DNA of 64,000 bases from an uncultured Verrucomicrobiota bacterium (GTDB lineage Bacteria; Verrucomicrobiota; Verrucomicrobiia; Opitutales; Opitutaceae), in contig CAIUGM010000004.1 of NCBI GenBank assembly GCA_903898675.1, positions 1 through 64,000 on the forward strand, in the 5' to 3' direction. A program made the position numbers and the translations under genes. Within the stretch, counting starts at the first letter, position 1. The number at the start of each line of letters is the position of its first letter. The notes under the pieces are model-generated. The model was given only the letters and a program-made list of their open reading frames with translations, ran no database searches and had not been told where the DNA came from. Below, piece after piece: positions 16,290-24,959 of this stretch.

Positions 16290-17042
16290 ATGCTCTCTCC
16301 GACGCAGCACCACGATTTCGAACGGGATGGCTTTCTCATCCTCCGCGGGTTTTTCCCTCCAGCCCGCATGGCCGCCGTGGGCGAGGCGGTCGCCGCCCTG
16401 GCCGCCCGGCCGGCCCGGATCGGCCATGAAATGGCTTACTATGAGAACAGCGTGACCGCGCCGGAGCAACGGGTGCTCTCGCGCATCGAGCGGTTCATTG
16501 AAGAGGATGCGACGCTCGCGGATTTCATCCTGCGCTCCGGCCTCACCGAACTCGCCGCCGAGGTGCTGCAGGCGCCCGCGGTGTTGTTCAAGGAGAAGAT
16601 AAATTTCAAGCTCCCCAACGGCCAGGGCTTCACGCCGCATCAGGACATCCAGCCGGGCTGGGACACTTACGCCGGCTACTTCATTTCGGTCCTCGTCACC
16701 ATCGACCCGAGCACCGAGGAGAACGGCTGCATCGAGCTCGCCGCCGGCCACCACCAGCGCGGCTGGCTGGGCGAGCGCATGAAGCCGCTCACGCCGGAGC
16801 AGTTGGTCGGGGTCAAATTCACCAAGTATCCCACCGCGCCCGGCGACATTGTGATCTTCGACTGTTTCGCCCCGCACCAGTCCGCGCCGAACCTGACGAC
16901 CAGCGCGCGGCGCAATCTTTACCTGACTTACAACCGGGCGGCCGAGGGTGATTTTCGCGCCCGTTACTTTGCCGACAAGCGGGCGGCGTTTCCGCCCGAC
17001 GCCGAGCGCAAGCCCGGCCAGCGCCTTGAATTCAAAGTCTGA
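16290..17042 (+). CDS. PhyH-family Fe(II)/2-oxoglutarate dioxygenase, possible AEP hydroxylase
   Basis: A 250-residue dioxygenase with the metal triad visible: HQDIQPGW supplies His and Asp, and APHQS supplies the distal His, followed by RRNLYLTY whose Arg should bind 2-oxoglutarate. The family includes PhnY, which hydroxylates AEP at C1. The gene diverges from the AEP operon across 97 bp and leads the export operon, so hydroxylation of AEP or of the finished lipid is the best guess. The family is clear; the substrate is inference. Other PhyH members act on fatty acids or antibiotics, so a lipid-chain hydroxylase is a real alternative. Confidence 0.7.
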   Translation: MLSPTQHHDFERDGFLILRGFFPPARMAAVGEAVAALAARPARIGHEMAYYENSVTAPEQRVLSRIERFIEEDATLADFILRSGLTELAAEVLQAPAVLFKEKINFKLPNGQGFTPHQDIQPGWDTYAGYFISVLVTIDPSTEENGCIELAAGHHQRGWLGERMKPLTPEQLVGVKFTKYPTAPGDIVIFDCFAPHQSAPNLTTSARRNLYLTYNRAAEGDFRARYFADKRAAFPPDAERKPGQRLEFKV

Positions 17043-17049
17043 TCCCACC

Positions 17050-18603
17050 GTGACCACATTCGCCGCCGGCCTCCGCCGCCCGGCCCGCCGCTGGTTGCGC
17101 GGGCTGGGCAGCAGCACCCTCCTCCTGTCCGCCCGCCTCGCCTGGGGCGGCGAATCCCCGGCCGCCACGATTTCCCTGCGCGACGCCCTGGGCTCCACCC
17201 TCGAACACAGCCCCGCGCTGCGCGTGCAAAAGTCCGTCATCGAGCAGAAGTCCGGCCTGCTCGACCAGGCCAGCGGGGCCTTTGACTGGACGGGCACCGG
17301 CGGGGTCAGCTTTAACCGCGACCGCACGCCCGTGCCCGGCCTGCCCGGCACGGAGCCGGTCAACCGCACGAACAGCACCGCCTACAACGTGGGGGTCGAC
17401 CATCTCTTCCGGAACGGCGTCTCGGTGCGCCCCTCCGTTAACATCGGCGTGGATGAAAACCTCTTCCCGGCCAGCCCGACCTACGGGGCCTCGCAACTGA
17501 GCGTGGAAATCATTGTCCCGCTGCTGCGCGGACTCGGTCACGACAGCACGGGGGCGGCCGAGGCCGCGGCCCGCGGCGACATCGCGGTGGCGCGCCTGCT
17601 TTACCAGCACGCCCTCTCCGCGCAGGCCTTCGCCACCGCCGCCAACTACTGGACCTGCCGCCGGGCCGACGACACGCTCGTGGTGCAGCGCGATGTCGAG
17701 CAGGCGGCCGGACGCCTCGTCGAATCCACCAAGGTCCTGGTGAAGAGCGGCGTTTTCCCGCCGGCCTACCTCCTGCAGGCCGAGGCCAATCTCCGCGACA
17801 AGCGCACCGTGCGCATCAATGCCGAACTCGACGCCCTCAACGCCCGCTTCACCCTCGGCCAGTCGCTGGGCCTGGCGCCCGAAGCCATCGCCGCCACGCC
17901 GGCCCCCGTGGATCCCTTTCCCCGCCTCGCGAGCGCCATCGCGCCGTTCGATGCCGCGACCCGCAGCGCGCTGATCGTGCGCGCCCTGCATCATCGCGCC
18001 GACTATCGCGCCTCCCAGCAAAGCCTCGTGCCGCTGAACATTCTCGCCCGGCAGGCCGAGCTCAACCTCAAGCCCGAGGTCAACCTCTCCGCCTCGACCG
18101 GCTACAAGGGCCTCGGCGCCGGCAGTTCGCCCCTCACGGCACTGGACCAGCGCGTGACCGGACTCAACGGCCAGTTGGGCGTCTCCTTCGCCTGGCCGTT
18201 CCACAACAGCTACCAGCGCGGGCTCCTGCGCGAGCGCCGGGCCAACCAGGACCAGGCCGAGGCCGAGACCGTGCAACTCGCCCAGGGCGTCGCCGGCGAG
18301 GTGCTCATCGCCCTGGAGCAACTGCGCCTGCGCGCCGATACCGTGCGCTCCGCGGCGGAGACGGTCGACATCGCCAAGCGGGCCGTCGCCGCCCAATACG
18401 ACCAGCTCAAGACCGGCGACGGCACGATCCTCGACGTGATCACGCTGGAGAACCTCTATTCGTCCGCCCGCATCAGCTATATCGGGGCCGACGCCTCGTA
18501 TGCGATCGCCGTCGCCCAGTTGCGCTATGCGCTCGGGGACGTTTTCGACGACACCGCCCCGAGCCTCACCCTGACCGACCTCACCACCGCGCCGGCCCTT
18601 TGA
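17050..18603 (+). CDS. TolC-type outer-membrane efflux protein
   Basis: A 517-residue outer-membrane factor. From GTG 17,050, 7 bases after the dioxygenase stop, it has a basic N-terminus and a hydrophobic signal sequence ending near residue 32. It then shows the two-fold helical repeat of TolC-like proteins: SLRDALGSTLEHSPALRVQ at the N-terminus and matching coiled-coil stretches near the C-terminus. An earlier in-frame ATG (16,948) lies inside the dioxygenase gene and was rejected. It forms the outer-membrane channel for the HlyD-permease-ATPase system encoded directly downstream. Confidence 0.87.
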   Translation: MTTFAAGLRRPARRWLRGLGSSTLLLSARLAWGGESPAATISLRDALGSTLEHSPALRVQKSVIEQKSGLLDQASGAFDWTGTGGVSFNRDRTPVPGLPGTEPVNRTNSTAYNVGVDHLFRNGVSVRPSVNIGVDENLFPASPTYGASQLSVEIIVPLLRGLGHDSTGAAEAAARGDIAVARLLYQHALSAQAFATAANYWTCRRADDTLVVQRDVEQAAGRLVESTKVLVKSGVFPPAYLLQAEANLRDKRTVRINAELDALNARFTLGQSLGLAPEAIAATPAPVDPFPRLASAIAPFDAATRSALIVRALHHRADYRASQQSLVPLNILARQAELNLKPEVNLSASTGYKGLGAGSSPLTALDQRVTGLNGQLGVSFAWPFHNSYQRGLLRERRANQDQAEAETVQLAQGVAGEVLIALEQLRLRADTVRSAAETVDIAKRAVAAQYDQLKTGDGTILDVITLENLYSSARISYIGADASYAIAVAQLRYALGDVFDDTAPSLTLTDLTTAPAL

Positions 18604-18629
18604 CCCGTCCGGCCCAGTTATCTCGTCCG

Positions 18630-19550
18630 ATGAAATCCCGCCCATTCCTCCGCCTCGCGTTCCTGAGCCTCCTGCTCCTGCCCCTCGGCGCCACCGCCGA
18701 CACGCTCTCGGCCCTCGGCCGCGTGCTGCCCCGCTCCGGCATTGTCGAACTCTACGGCCCGGCGGCCGACACCGTGCAGTCCGTCAACGCCCGGGAGGGC
18801 GACTGGGTGGAGCCCGGCCAATCGCTGGCCACCCTCAGCTCGGCCCCCGCCGCCCGGACGCGCCTGCAGCAAGCCGAGGCCGAGCTCGCGGCGACCCGGG
18901 TCAGCAACGACCGGGACCTGGAGATCGCCCGGTCCCAGATCGCCACGGCCGAACTGGAAATGAAGTATGCGCTCAACCGCTTCGACCGCATCATGGCCGC
19001 CGGCAACAGCGAGTTCATCTCCCCCGACCAGATCGAGTCGCGCACGCTCGGCAAGCAGCAGGCCGAGCTGAAGCTCGCCCAGGCCACGCAAAACCTGGCC
19101 CGCCTCAAGTCCGACGCCGGCCGCAGCCTGCGCGCGGCCGAGGCCGAGGTCGAGGCCGCCCGCGCCGTCGTCGCCACCGCCGAGGTGCGGGCGCCGCTCA
19201 AGGCCCAGCTGCTGAAGGTCCGCGCCCGCCCCGGCGCGCCGGCCGGCCGCGGGAGCCTCTTCCAACTCGGCGACACCGCCGGGATGATCGTGGTCGCCGA
19301 GGTTTACGAGGCCGACGTCCTGAAGGTAAAGGCCGGCCAGAAGGTGACCGTCAGCTCGGCCGCGCTCCCGAAGAAAATGACCGGGATCGTCACCAGCGTC
19401 AGCAGCATGATCGCCCGCAATGCCCTCGAGAGCATCGATCCCAACGAGAACAGCCAGAGCCGCATCGTCGAGGTCACCGTGCAAATGGATGAGACGGCCC
19501 CCCTCGACCGGCTCGTGCTGCTGCAGGTCGACGTGACGATCACGCTGTAG
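18630..19550 (+). CDS. HlyD/DevB-type periplasmic adaptor
   Basis: A 306-residue membrane-fusion protein with a cleavable-looking signal sequence (about residues 1-23). A split biotinyl-lipoyl-like domain starts near GIVELYGPAADTVQSV, then comes a long alpha-hairpin rich in Ala and Glu (about 75-180) and a beta-barrel domain (about 190-300). This matches the DevB adaptor of cyanobacterial DevBCA glycolipid exporters. The gap to the TolC gene is 26 bases and to the first permease 28, so this is one operon. It should link the inner-membrane ABC complex to the TolC-type channel. Confidence 0.88.
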   Translation: MKSRPFLRLAFLSLLLLPLGATADTLSALGRVLPRSGIVELYGPAADTVQSVNAREGDWVEPGQSLATLSSAPAARTRLQQAEAELAATRVSNDRDLEIARSQIATAELEMKYALNRFDRIMAAGNSEFISPDQIESRTLGKQQAELKLAQATQNLARLKSDAGRSLRAAEAEVEAARAVVATAEVRAPLKAQLLKVRARPGAPAGRGSLFQLGDTAGMIVVAEVYEADVLKVKAGQKVTVSSAALPKKMTGIVTSVSSMIARNALESIDPNENSQSRIVEVTVQMDETAPLDRLVLLQVDVTITL

Positions 19551-19578
19551 CCGCCCCACCCGACCCGCTTTCCCGCAG

Positions 19579-20709
19579 ATGCGAACGCCCCTGGCTTGGT
19601 GCAACTCGATCGAGCAGCCGCGGCGCACCGCCGCCGCCGTCGGCGGCATCAGCTTCGCCCTGCTGCTCATCTTCATGCAGGCCGGTTTCCTCGGGGCGGC
19701 CCGGGTCAACGTTTCCATCATCTACCAAGCCCTCGATTTCGACCTCGTCATCCACTCGCGCGCCTACCTGACGCTCCCGCGCAGCGATCCGTTTGACCGC
19801 CTGCGCCTGCTCCAGGCGGTGTCGGTCCCGGGCGTCGGCCGCGTCACGCGCCTGCTGACCGATTCCTACGGCTGGCGCAACCCGCGCACCGGGCAGACCG
19901 CGGGGGGCATGATGATCGGCGTGCCGGCCGATTCGTCCGCCTTCGTCGACGGGGAGATCAACCGCCAGCTCGTCACCGTCCGGCCGACGCTGACGGCCTT
20001 GATCGACCGCCGGTCGCGCCCGAGCTACGGGCCGTGGGCGGTCGGGGAGAAATGCCTGATCAACGACCAGCCGACGCTCATCACGGGTTCGTTCGCGCTC
20101 GGCATGGGCCTGCTGTCCGACGGTTGCGCCATCGTCAGTGACGAGACCTACGAGCGGCTCATGGGGCCGGGAAACACCCGCTTCGCCAATCTCGGCCTGG
20201 TCAAGGTCGCCCCCGGCGCCGATCCCGCGCAAGTCGCCGCGGCGCTGCGGCAGCGGTTGCCCGGCGATGTGGTGATCGCGACCAAGGCGGACATCATCCG
20301 GCGCGAGCAAAACTATTTCATCAGCGTCAAGCCCGTCGGGATCATGTTCCAGGTCGGCGTGATCGTCGCCTTTGCCGCCGGCGCCGCGATTCTCTACCAG
20401 ATCCTCGCCAGCGAAATGAACAACCGCCTGGGCGAGTTCGCCACCCTCAAGGCACTCGGCTATCCGTCCGCCACGATCTACGGCGTCGGCATCCAGCAGG
20501 GCCTCATCTACGCGCTGCTCGCCTACGGGCCCGCCCTCGGGCTCGCCACGCTTCTCTACCGGCTGGCGCGGCATCTCTCCGGCTTCCCCCTCTACATGGA
20601 CCTGGCGCGGGCCGGCTTCGTGCTCGGGCTCGCCCTCGCCATGTGCGCCTTCGCCGCCGTGCTCTCGCTGGGGAAGATCCGCCGCGCGGACCCGGCCGCC
20701 CTTTTCTGA
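19579..20709 (+). CDS. DevC-type ABC permease (MacB/FtsX fold), first copy
   Basis: A 376-residue permease with one N-terminal membrane helix (about 20-40), a large periplasmic domain and three C-terminal helices, the FtsX/MacB arrangement. LGEFATLKALGYPSATIYGV is the coupling-helix region, and the protein ends at KIRRADPAALF. It lies five bases before a second, related permease, so the two probably form a heterodimer served by one ATPase. DevC of heterocyst glycolipid export is the closest functional model; cargo here is inferred to be lipid. Confidence 0.88.
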   Translation: MRTPLAWCNSIEQPRRTAAAVGGISFALLLIFMQAGFLGAARVNVSIIYQALDFDLVIHSRAYLTLPRSDPFDRLRLLQAVSVPGVGRVTRLLTDSYGWRNPRTGQTAGGMMIGVPADSSAFVDGEINRQLVTVRPTLTALIDRRSRPSYGPWAVGEKCLINDQPTLITGSFALGMGLLSDGCAIVSDETYERLMGPGNTRFANLGLVKVAPGADPAQVAAALRQRLPGDVVIATKADIIRREQNYFISVKPVGIMFQVGVIVAFAAGAAILYQILASEMNNRLGEFATLKALGYPSATIYGVGIQQGLIYALLAYGPALGLATLLYRLARHLSGFPLYMDLARAGFVLGLALAMCAFAAVLSLGKIRRADPAALF

Positions 20710-20714
20710 GCGCC

Positions 20715-21854
20715 ATGTGGTTCTGCCGCCAATTCCTGCTCGCCTGGCGCCTCCTCGCCGACCGCCCCGGCCGCTTCGTGCTCTCGATGACCGGCGTCGC
20801 CTTCGCCGTCGTGATCATGTTCACGGAACTCGGCTTCCTCAACGGCGTCACCGACAGCTCGATCAACTTTGCCCTGCGCCTCGACGGCGACCTCGTGATC
20901 GTGCATCCGCAGCAGGAGCACCTGAAGTCCGGCGTCGAGTTTCCCCTGTTCTACCTGCAGCAGATCCGCGACGTGCCCGGGGTCGCGCTGGCTCTGCCCG
21001 TCTATACTAGCGCCAACTACTGGGCGAATCCCCAGGACGGCAGCCGCAACCGCGTGCTCATCATTGGCGCCGACCTCGACCAGCCCATGCTGCGTTTCCC
21101 CGAGATCGCCGCCTACCGGGAGGAGCTGCGCGGCACCGACACCATGCTGTTCGACCGGCGCGCCCGCGCGGAACTCGGCCAGGTCGCCCCCGGGGTGCGG
21201 TCGCGGCTGGCCGGTCACCCCGAGCGCGTCGTGGGGCTGTTTGCCCTCGGGCCCAACTTCGCCTACGAGGGGCACGTGTTCATGAGCACGCGCAACTTCC
21301 TGCGCCTGCCCGACCAGCGGCCGGAAGACGTGGATATCGGACTGGTGCGCGTCGCCCCCGGCGAAAACATCGAGGCCGTCCGCCAGCGGATCCAGGCCCG
21401 GCTGCCGACCCAGGTCACCGTGCTGACCGCCCGGGAGATCGCGCAGCGCGAGCGCGACGTCACCACGCGCAAGGCGCCGGTCGGCATCGTCTTCGGCCTC
21501 GGGTTGATCGTGGGCTTCGCCATCGGGACCGTCGTGTGCTACCAGATTCTGTTCAACGAGGTCAGCGACCACCTGCCCCAGTTCGCGATGCTCAAGGCGA
21601 TCGGGCATCCGCCGCGCACCCTCACCGCGCTCGTGCTGCACGAGGCGCTCATCCTCTCGCTCGGCGGTTTCGCGGTCGGCCTGGCCGCCGGCGCCCTGCT
21701 CTACGCGCTGCTGGAGCACCAGACGGCGCTGCAGATGGACCTGACCCCGCCGCGCGCCCTCCTCGTCCTCGTCCTCACCAGCGGCATGTGTCTGCTCGCC
21801 GGCCGCTTTGCCCTGAAAAAAGTCCAGGCCGCCGATCCGGCGGACCTGTTCTGA
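20715..21854 (+). CDS. DevC-type ABC permease, second copy
   Basis: A 379-residue permease of the same fold as its neighbour: a single N-terminal helix, a periplasmic domain, then three helices after KAPVGIVFGLGLIVGFAIG, ending AADPADLF. Start ATG 20,715 is five bases after the previous stop; the upstream extension of the frame shadows the first permease and was rejected. The two copies share the coupling pattern (MLKAIGHPPRT here, TLKALGYPSAT there) but otherwise differ, as expected for a heterodimer rather than a recent duplication. Confidence 0.88.
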   Translation: MWFCRQFLLAWRLLADRPGRFVLSMTGVAFAVVIMFTELGFLNGVTDSSINFALRLDGDLVIVHPQQEHLKSGVEFPLFYLQQIRDVPGVALALPVYTSANYWANPQDGSRNRVLIIGADLDQPMLRFPEIAAYREELRGTDTMLFDRRARAELGQVAPGVRSRLAGHPERVVGLFALGPNFAYEGHVFMSTRNFLRLPDQRPEDVDIGLVRVAPGENIEAVRQRIQARLPTQVTVLTAREIAQRERDVTTRKAPVGIVFGLGLIVGFAIGTVVCYQILFNEVSDHLPQFAMLKAIGHPPRTLTALVLHEALILSLGGFAVGLAAGALLYALLEHQTALQMDLTPPRALLVLVLTSGMCLLAGRFALKKVQAADPADLF

Positions 21855-21881
21855 AGCCGGCCCTTTTCCTCCCCTTTCATC

Positions 21882-22991
21882 ATGAGCCTTCCTCCTCCCC
21901 GCGAAGTCGCGATCCAAGTCTCCGGCCTGAACCATCACTTCGGCAAGGGCGAAGCCCGCAAGCAGGTGCTCTTCGACAACAACCTCGTGGTCCGGCGCGG
22001 CGAGATTGTCATCATGACCGGCCCTTCCGGCTCGGGCAAAACCACCCTGCTCACCCTGATCGGCACGCTCCGCGCCATCCAGGAGGGCAGCATCCGCATC
22101 AACGGGCAGGAACTCGCGGGTCTGCCGCCCCCCGCGCAGGTGCTGATGCGGCGCGACATCGGGTTCATCTTTCAGGCGCACAATCTCCTCAACGCCCTGA
22201 GCGCACGGCAGAACGTCCGGATGGCCGTTGAGCTCACCGCCACGCCCCGGGGCGACTACGACCGGGTCGCCGACGCCATGCTGGACGCGGTGGGGCTGTC
22301 TGATCGCGCCGCCTACAAGCCGCGCAACCTCTCCGGCGGCCAGCGCCAGCGCGTCGCCATTGCGCGCGCCCTCGTCAACCGGCCGCGCCTCGTGCTCGCC
22401 GACGAGCCCACCGCGGCCCTCGACAAGGACTCCGGCGCCAACGTCGTGCACCTGCTCCGCGAACTCGCGAACAACCACGGCACCACGGTCATGATCGTCA
22501 CGCACGACAGCCGCATCATCAGCGTGGCCGACCGGATCGTGAACATGGTCGACGGCCAGATCGTCTCCGACGTGCGCATCAAGGAAACGATGGTGATCTG
22601 CGCCATCCTCAGGAAATGCTCCGTGTTCAAGGAAATGAGCCCGTCGGACCTGACCGACATCGCCCAGAAGATGACGGAGGAGCATTTCGCGGAAAACGAG
22701 GACATCGTCCGCGCCGGCGACACCGGCGACAAGTTCTACGTCATCGCCCGCGGCACCACCAACATCATCATCGAGTCCGCCGGCACCACCCGGGCCGTGG
22801 CCAAGCTCGGGGAGGGGGATTTCTTCGGCGAAGTCGCCCTCCTGCGCGACCAGCCCCGCAACGCCACCGTCACCTGCCGCGAGCCGGTCGTCGTCTATTC
22901 GCTTTCCAAGGAAAATTTCCTCGCCGCGATGAAAAGCCACAAGACCTTCGATGACCAGATGTCGAACATGCTCTTCACCCGCGGGGGCTGA
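21882..22991 (+). CDS. DevA-type ABC ATPase fused to a cyclic-nucleotide-binding domain
   Basis: A 369-residue fusion. Residues 1 to about 225 are a MacB/LolD/DevA-type ATPase with Walker A GPSGSGKTT, signature LSGGQRQR, Walker B LVLADEPTAALD and a switch His in VTHDSR. About 240-365 is a Crp-type cyclic-nucleotide-binding domain with the phosphate-binding cassette FGEVALLRDQPRNAT, which keeps the Glu and Arg that hold the ligand. Normal DevA is about 230-250 residues, so this gene carries an added sensor. It implies that export is gated by a nucleotide such as cAMP or cGMP, though the ligand may differ. It ends the permease operon and overlaps the exostosin-like gene. Confidence 0.9.
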   Translation: MSLPPPREVAIQVSGLNHHFGKGEARKQVLFDNNLVVRRGEIVIMTGPSGSGKTTLLTLIGTLRAIQEGSIRINGQELAGLPPPAQVLMRRDIGFIFQAHNLLNALSARQNVRMAVELTATPRGDYDRVADAMLDAVGLSDRAAYKPRNLSGGQRQRVAIARALVNRPRLVLADEPTAALDKDSGANVVHLLRELANNHGTTVMIVTHDSRIISVADRIVNMVDGQIVSDVRIKETMVICAILRKCSVFKEMSPSDLTDIAQKMTEEHFAENEDIVRAGDTGDKFYVIARGTTNIIIESAGTTRAVAKLGEGDFFGEVALLRDQPRNATVTCREPVVVYSLSKENFLAAMKSHKTFDDQMSNMLFTRGG

Positions 22992-24048
22992 TTCGCCGGT
23001 TAGTCACGCGGACTCCCGCCTGACTCCCTGGGAGTGGCCGGCGGCGCTGTTTCGCGTGGCGCGCGACCGCGCCTACGAGTCGTTCGGCACCCTGCCGGCG
23101 GCGCGCGACACGCCGGCGGGCCGTTATTTTTCCAGCAAGCTGCTCGGGCTGGGCTGCCGCCACAACGGAAGCCGCGGGTATGTCCTGTATCACGGCAATT
23201 TCTTCGACCCCCGCACTTACGCCGGCTTGGAGCAGGGCGGCATCGCGTGGATTCGCGCTGACGAACTCGCCCGCTTCAACCGCGAGATCCTGCCGCGCCT
23301 CGAGCGCCCCATCGTGCTCGTCACCGCCGAGTGCGACTGGTCGGTGCCGCGCGACACGCCGGCCGAGTGCGAGACGCTGGCGCGCAGCGGCCGGATCCGC
23401 CGGTGGTTTGCGAACAACCCCAGCGACGACACCTACGGCGACCTGCTCACCCCGCTGCCGATCGGCGTGAACTACAGCCTCAAGCACACGCTCTCGCGAA
23501 CCGGCGACCGGCCGGACGACCACTATTACCGGGACGACGCCATCGCTCCCGTGGCGCAGGACGCGATCTGGGCCGCCGCGGCCGCCGTGCCGCTCGCCGC
23601 GCGCCGGCCGCTCGCCTTCGGGGATTTCTGCCTGAACAATTCCTCCCGGAGCCGGCGTTTCGGCGAGTCCCGCGCCGATATCCACGCCGCGCTCCGGCCG
23701 AGCGGCTGCGTCGTGTTTCCCGAGCGGCGGCTGCCGCCCGGCCAGCTGGTCGCCGCCTACGGCCGCCACGCCTTTGTCGTCAGCCCGCATGGCAACGGGC
23801 TCGACTGTTACCGCACGTGGCTGGCACTGATCTGCGGGTGCATCGTCATCGTCAAGCGCTCGCCCCTTGACCGGCTCTACGCCAACCTGCCGGTCGTCAT
23901 CGTCGAGCGCTGGGACGAGGTCACCCCCGCGAACCTCGGCCACTGGCTCGGGCGTTTTGGCCCGCAGTTTGACCGCACCCGCCTGCAGCAGGTGCTGTCG
24001 CTCGCCTATTGGCAGGCGGAGCTGGCGCGCGTGGCCGCCGGTCCCTGA
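22951..24048 (+). CDS. Exostosin-like glycosyltransferase, second copy
   Basis: A 365-residue protein with the block VVSPHGNGLDCYRTW then LICGCIVIV, matching the paralogue at 2704-3861. The first half is soluble and carries no signal peptide. Start ATG 22,951 lies 41 bases inside the ATPase-CNB gene. No nearer ATG follows; GTG 23,056 would shorten it by 35 residues. Its 3' end overlaps the convergent PAP2 gene by 43 bases. It is the last gene of the export operon, which suggests that glycosylation and export of the product are co-regulated. Donor and acceptor are unknown. Confidence 0.58.
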   Translation: MTRCRTCSSPAGADSPVSHADSRLTPWEWPAALFRVARDRAYESFGTLPAARDTPAGRYFSSKLLGLGCRHNGSRGYVLYHGNFFDPRTYAGLEQGGIAWIRADELARFNREILPRLERPIVLVTAECDWSVPRDTPAECETLARSGRIRRWFANNPSDDTYGDLLTPLPIGVNYSLKHTLSRTGDRPDDHYYRDDAIAPVAQDAIWAAAAAVPLAARRPLAFGDFCLNNSSRSRRFGESRADIHAALRPSGCVVFPERRLPPGQLVAAYGRHAFVVSPHGNGLDCYRTWLALICGCIVIVKRSPLDRLYANLPVVIVERWDEVTPANLGHWLGRFGPQFDRTRLQQVLSLAYWQAELARVAAGP

Positions 24049-24959
24049 CGCCCAACCGGCCGGCGCAAGACCGCCCACACCCCGAGCGCCAGGGCCATGC
24101 CCGCCAGTCCGTCGACCACGTAATGGTGGTTGAGGTAGACCGAGGAGAAAAACACCAGCAGCCAGAAACCGGTGGCAAAGCCGCGCAGCGAGCGGAACTG
24201 CCAGGCATAGAGGACCGCGAGAAAGGTCTGCCCCACATGCAGCGAGGGAATGGCGCCGAAGACATTGGCGTTTCGCCCGTAATAACCGGCAAACCAGTGC
24301 ACCCCCAGGAGCGCGTCGAAGCGGGCCGCGCCCGCCGCCTCCGGTGCGGCCGAGAGGACCGCCGGCCCCAGTCCGTAGTGGTCCACATACCAGGGGGGCG
24401 CCGCCGGATAGGCGAGATACACCGCGTAGGCGATCAGGTTGAGCCAGAGCATCGCCCACATCACCAGGTCGGACCCGGGGAGCTTCGCCTTGAAGCACCA
24501 CCAGCCGGACACGGCAAAGAAGACCGGGATGAAAAGCAGGTAGGCCGCCCCGCACACGAGGTCCAACCCCGCGTACGTGTGACCCTGCAGCCACCGGGCG
24601 GGCGTCACCAGATGATCGCCCGCGAAAATACCGAACCAGCTCAGTTCCCAGCGGTACGGCTCCGCCACCCGCACGCCGGCCCGCAGGGCCCCGGCCCAAT
24701 ACCGCTGCGCATCATAGACCGAGCCCACGATGAGGATCGGGAGGAAAAAAAGAAACAGCGGGCGGGCGCGCGGTCCGGCATAGTAGCCCGCCAACACCAC
24801 CCCGGCCAGCCAGCCGTGGTCCGGGCGCAAGCCGCCGAGAACGGCGTGCGCCGTCAAAAAGCCCAGCGCGCCCAGGCCCGGCCACCAGCGCGCCGCCGCG
24901 CCCAGACCGTGCCACCAATCCCGCCACTCCCTGCCCAGCGCCGCTCCCGTGGTGGTCAT
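24006..24959 (-). CDS. Aur1-like PAP2 protein, probable inositol-phosphoceramide synthase
   Basis: A 317-residue polytopic membrane protein of the PAP2 superfamily, inositol-phosphoceramide-synthase branch. The motifs GAIPSLHVGQTF and NHHYVVDGLAG give the catalytic His-His-Asp set, and the preceding stretch (HYGLGPAVL through FDALLGVHWF) resembles fungal Aur1 and bacterial IPC synthases. Known role of that branch: transfer of phosphoinositol from phosphatidylinositol to ceramide. Start ATG 24,959 overlaps the GNAT-gene stop by four bases; the longer upstream frame shadows that gene. Being in one operon with a sphingoid-base synthase supports this role. A plain lipid phosphatase is the main alternative. 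Confidence 0.75.
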   Translation of the reverse strand: MTTTGAALGREWRDWWHGLGAAARWWPGLGALGFLTAHAVLGGLRPDHGWLAGVVLAGYYAGPRARPLFLFFLPILIVGSVYDAQRYWAGALRAGVRVAEPYRWELSWFGIFAGDHLVTPARWLQGHTYAGLDLVCGAAYLLFIPVFFAVSGWWCFKAKLPGSDLVMWAMLWLNLIAYAVYLAYPAAPPWYVDHYGLGPAVLSAAPEAAGAARFDALLGVHWFAGYYGRNANVFGAIPSLHVGQTFLAVLYAWQFRSLRGFATGFWLLVFFSSVYLNHHYVVDGLAGMALALGVWAVLRRPVGRQGPAATRASSACQ

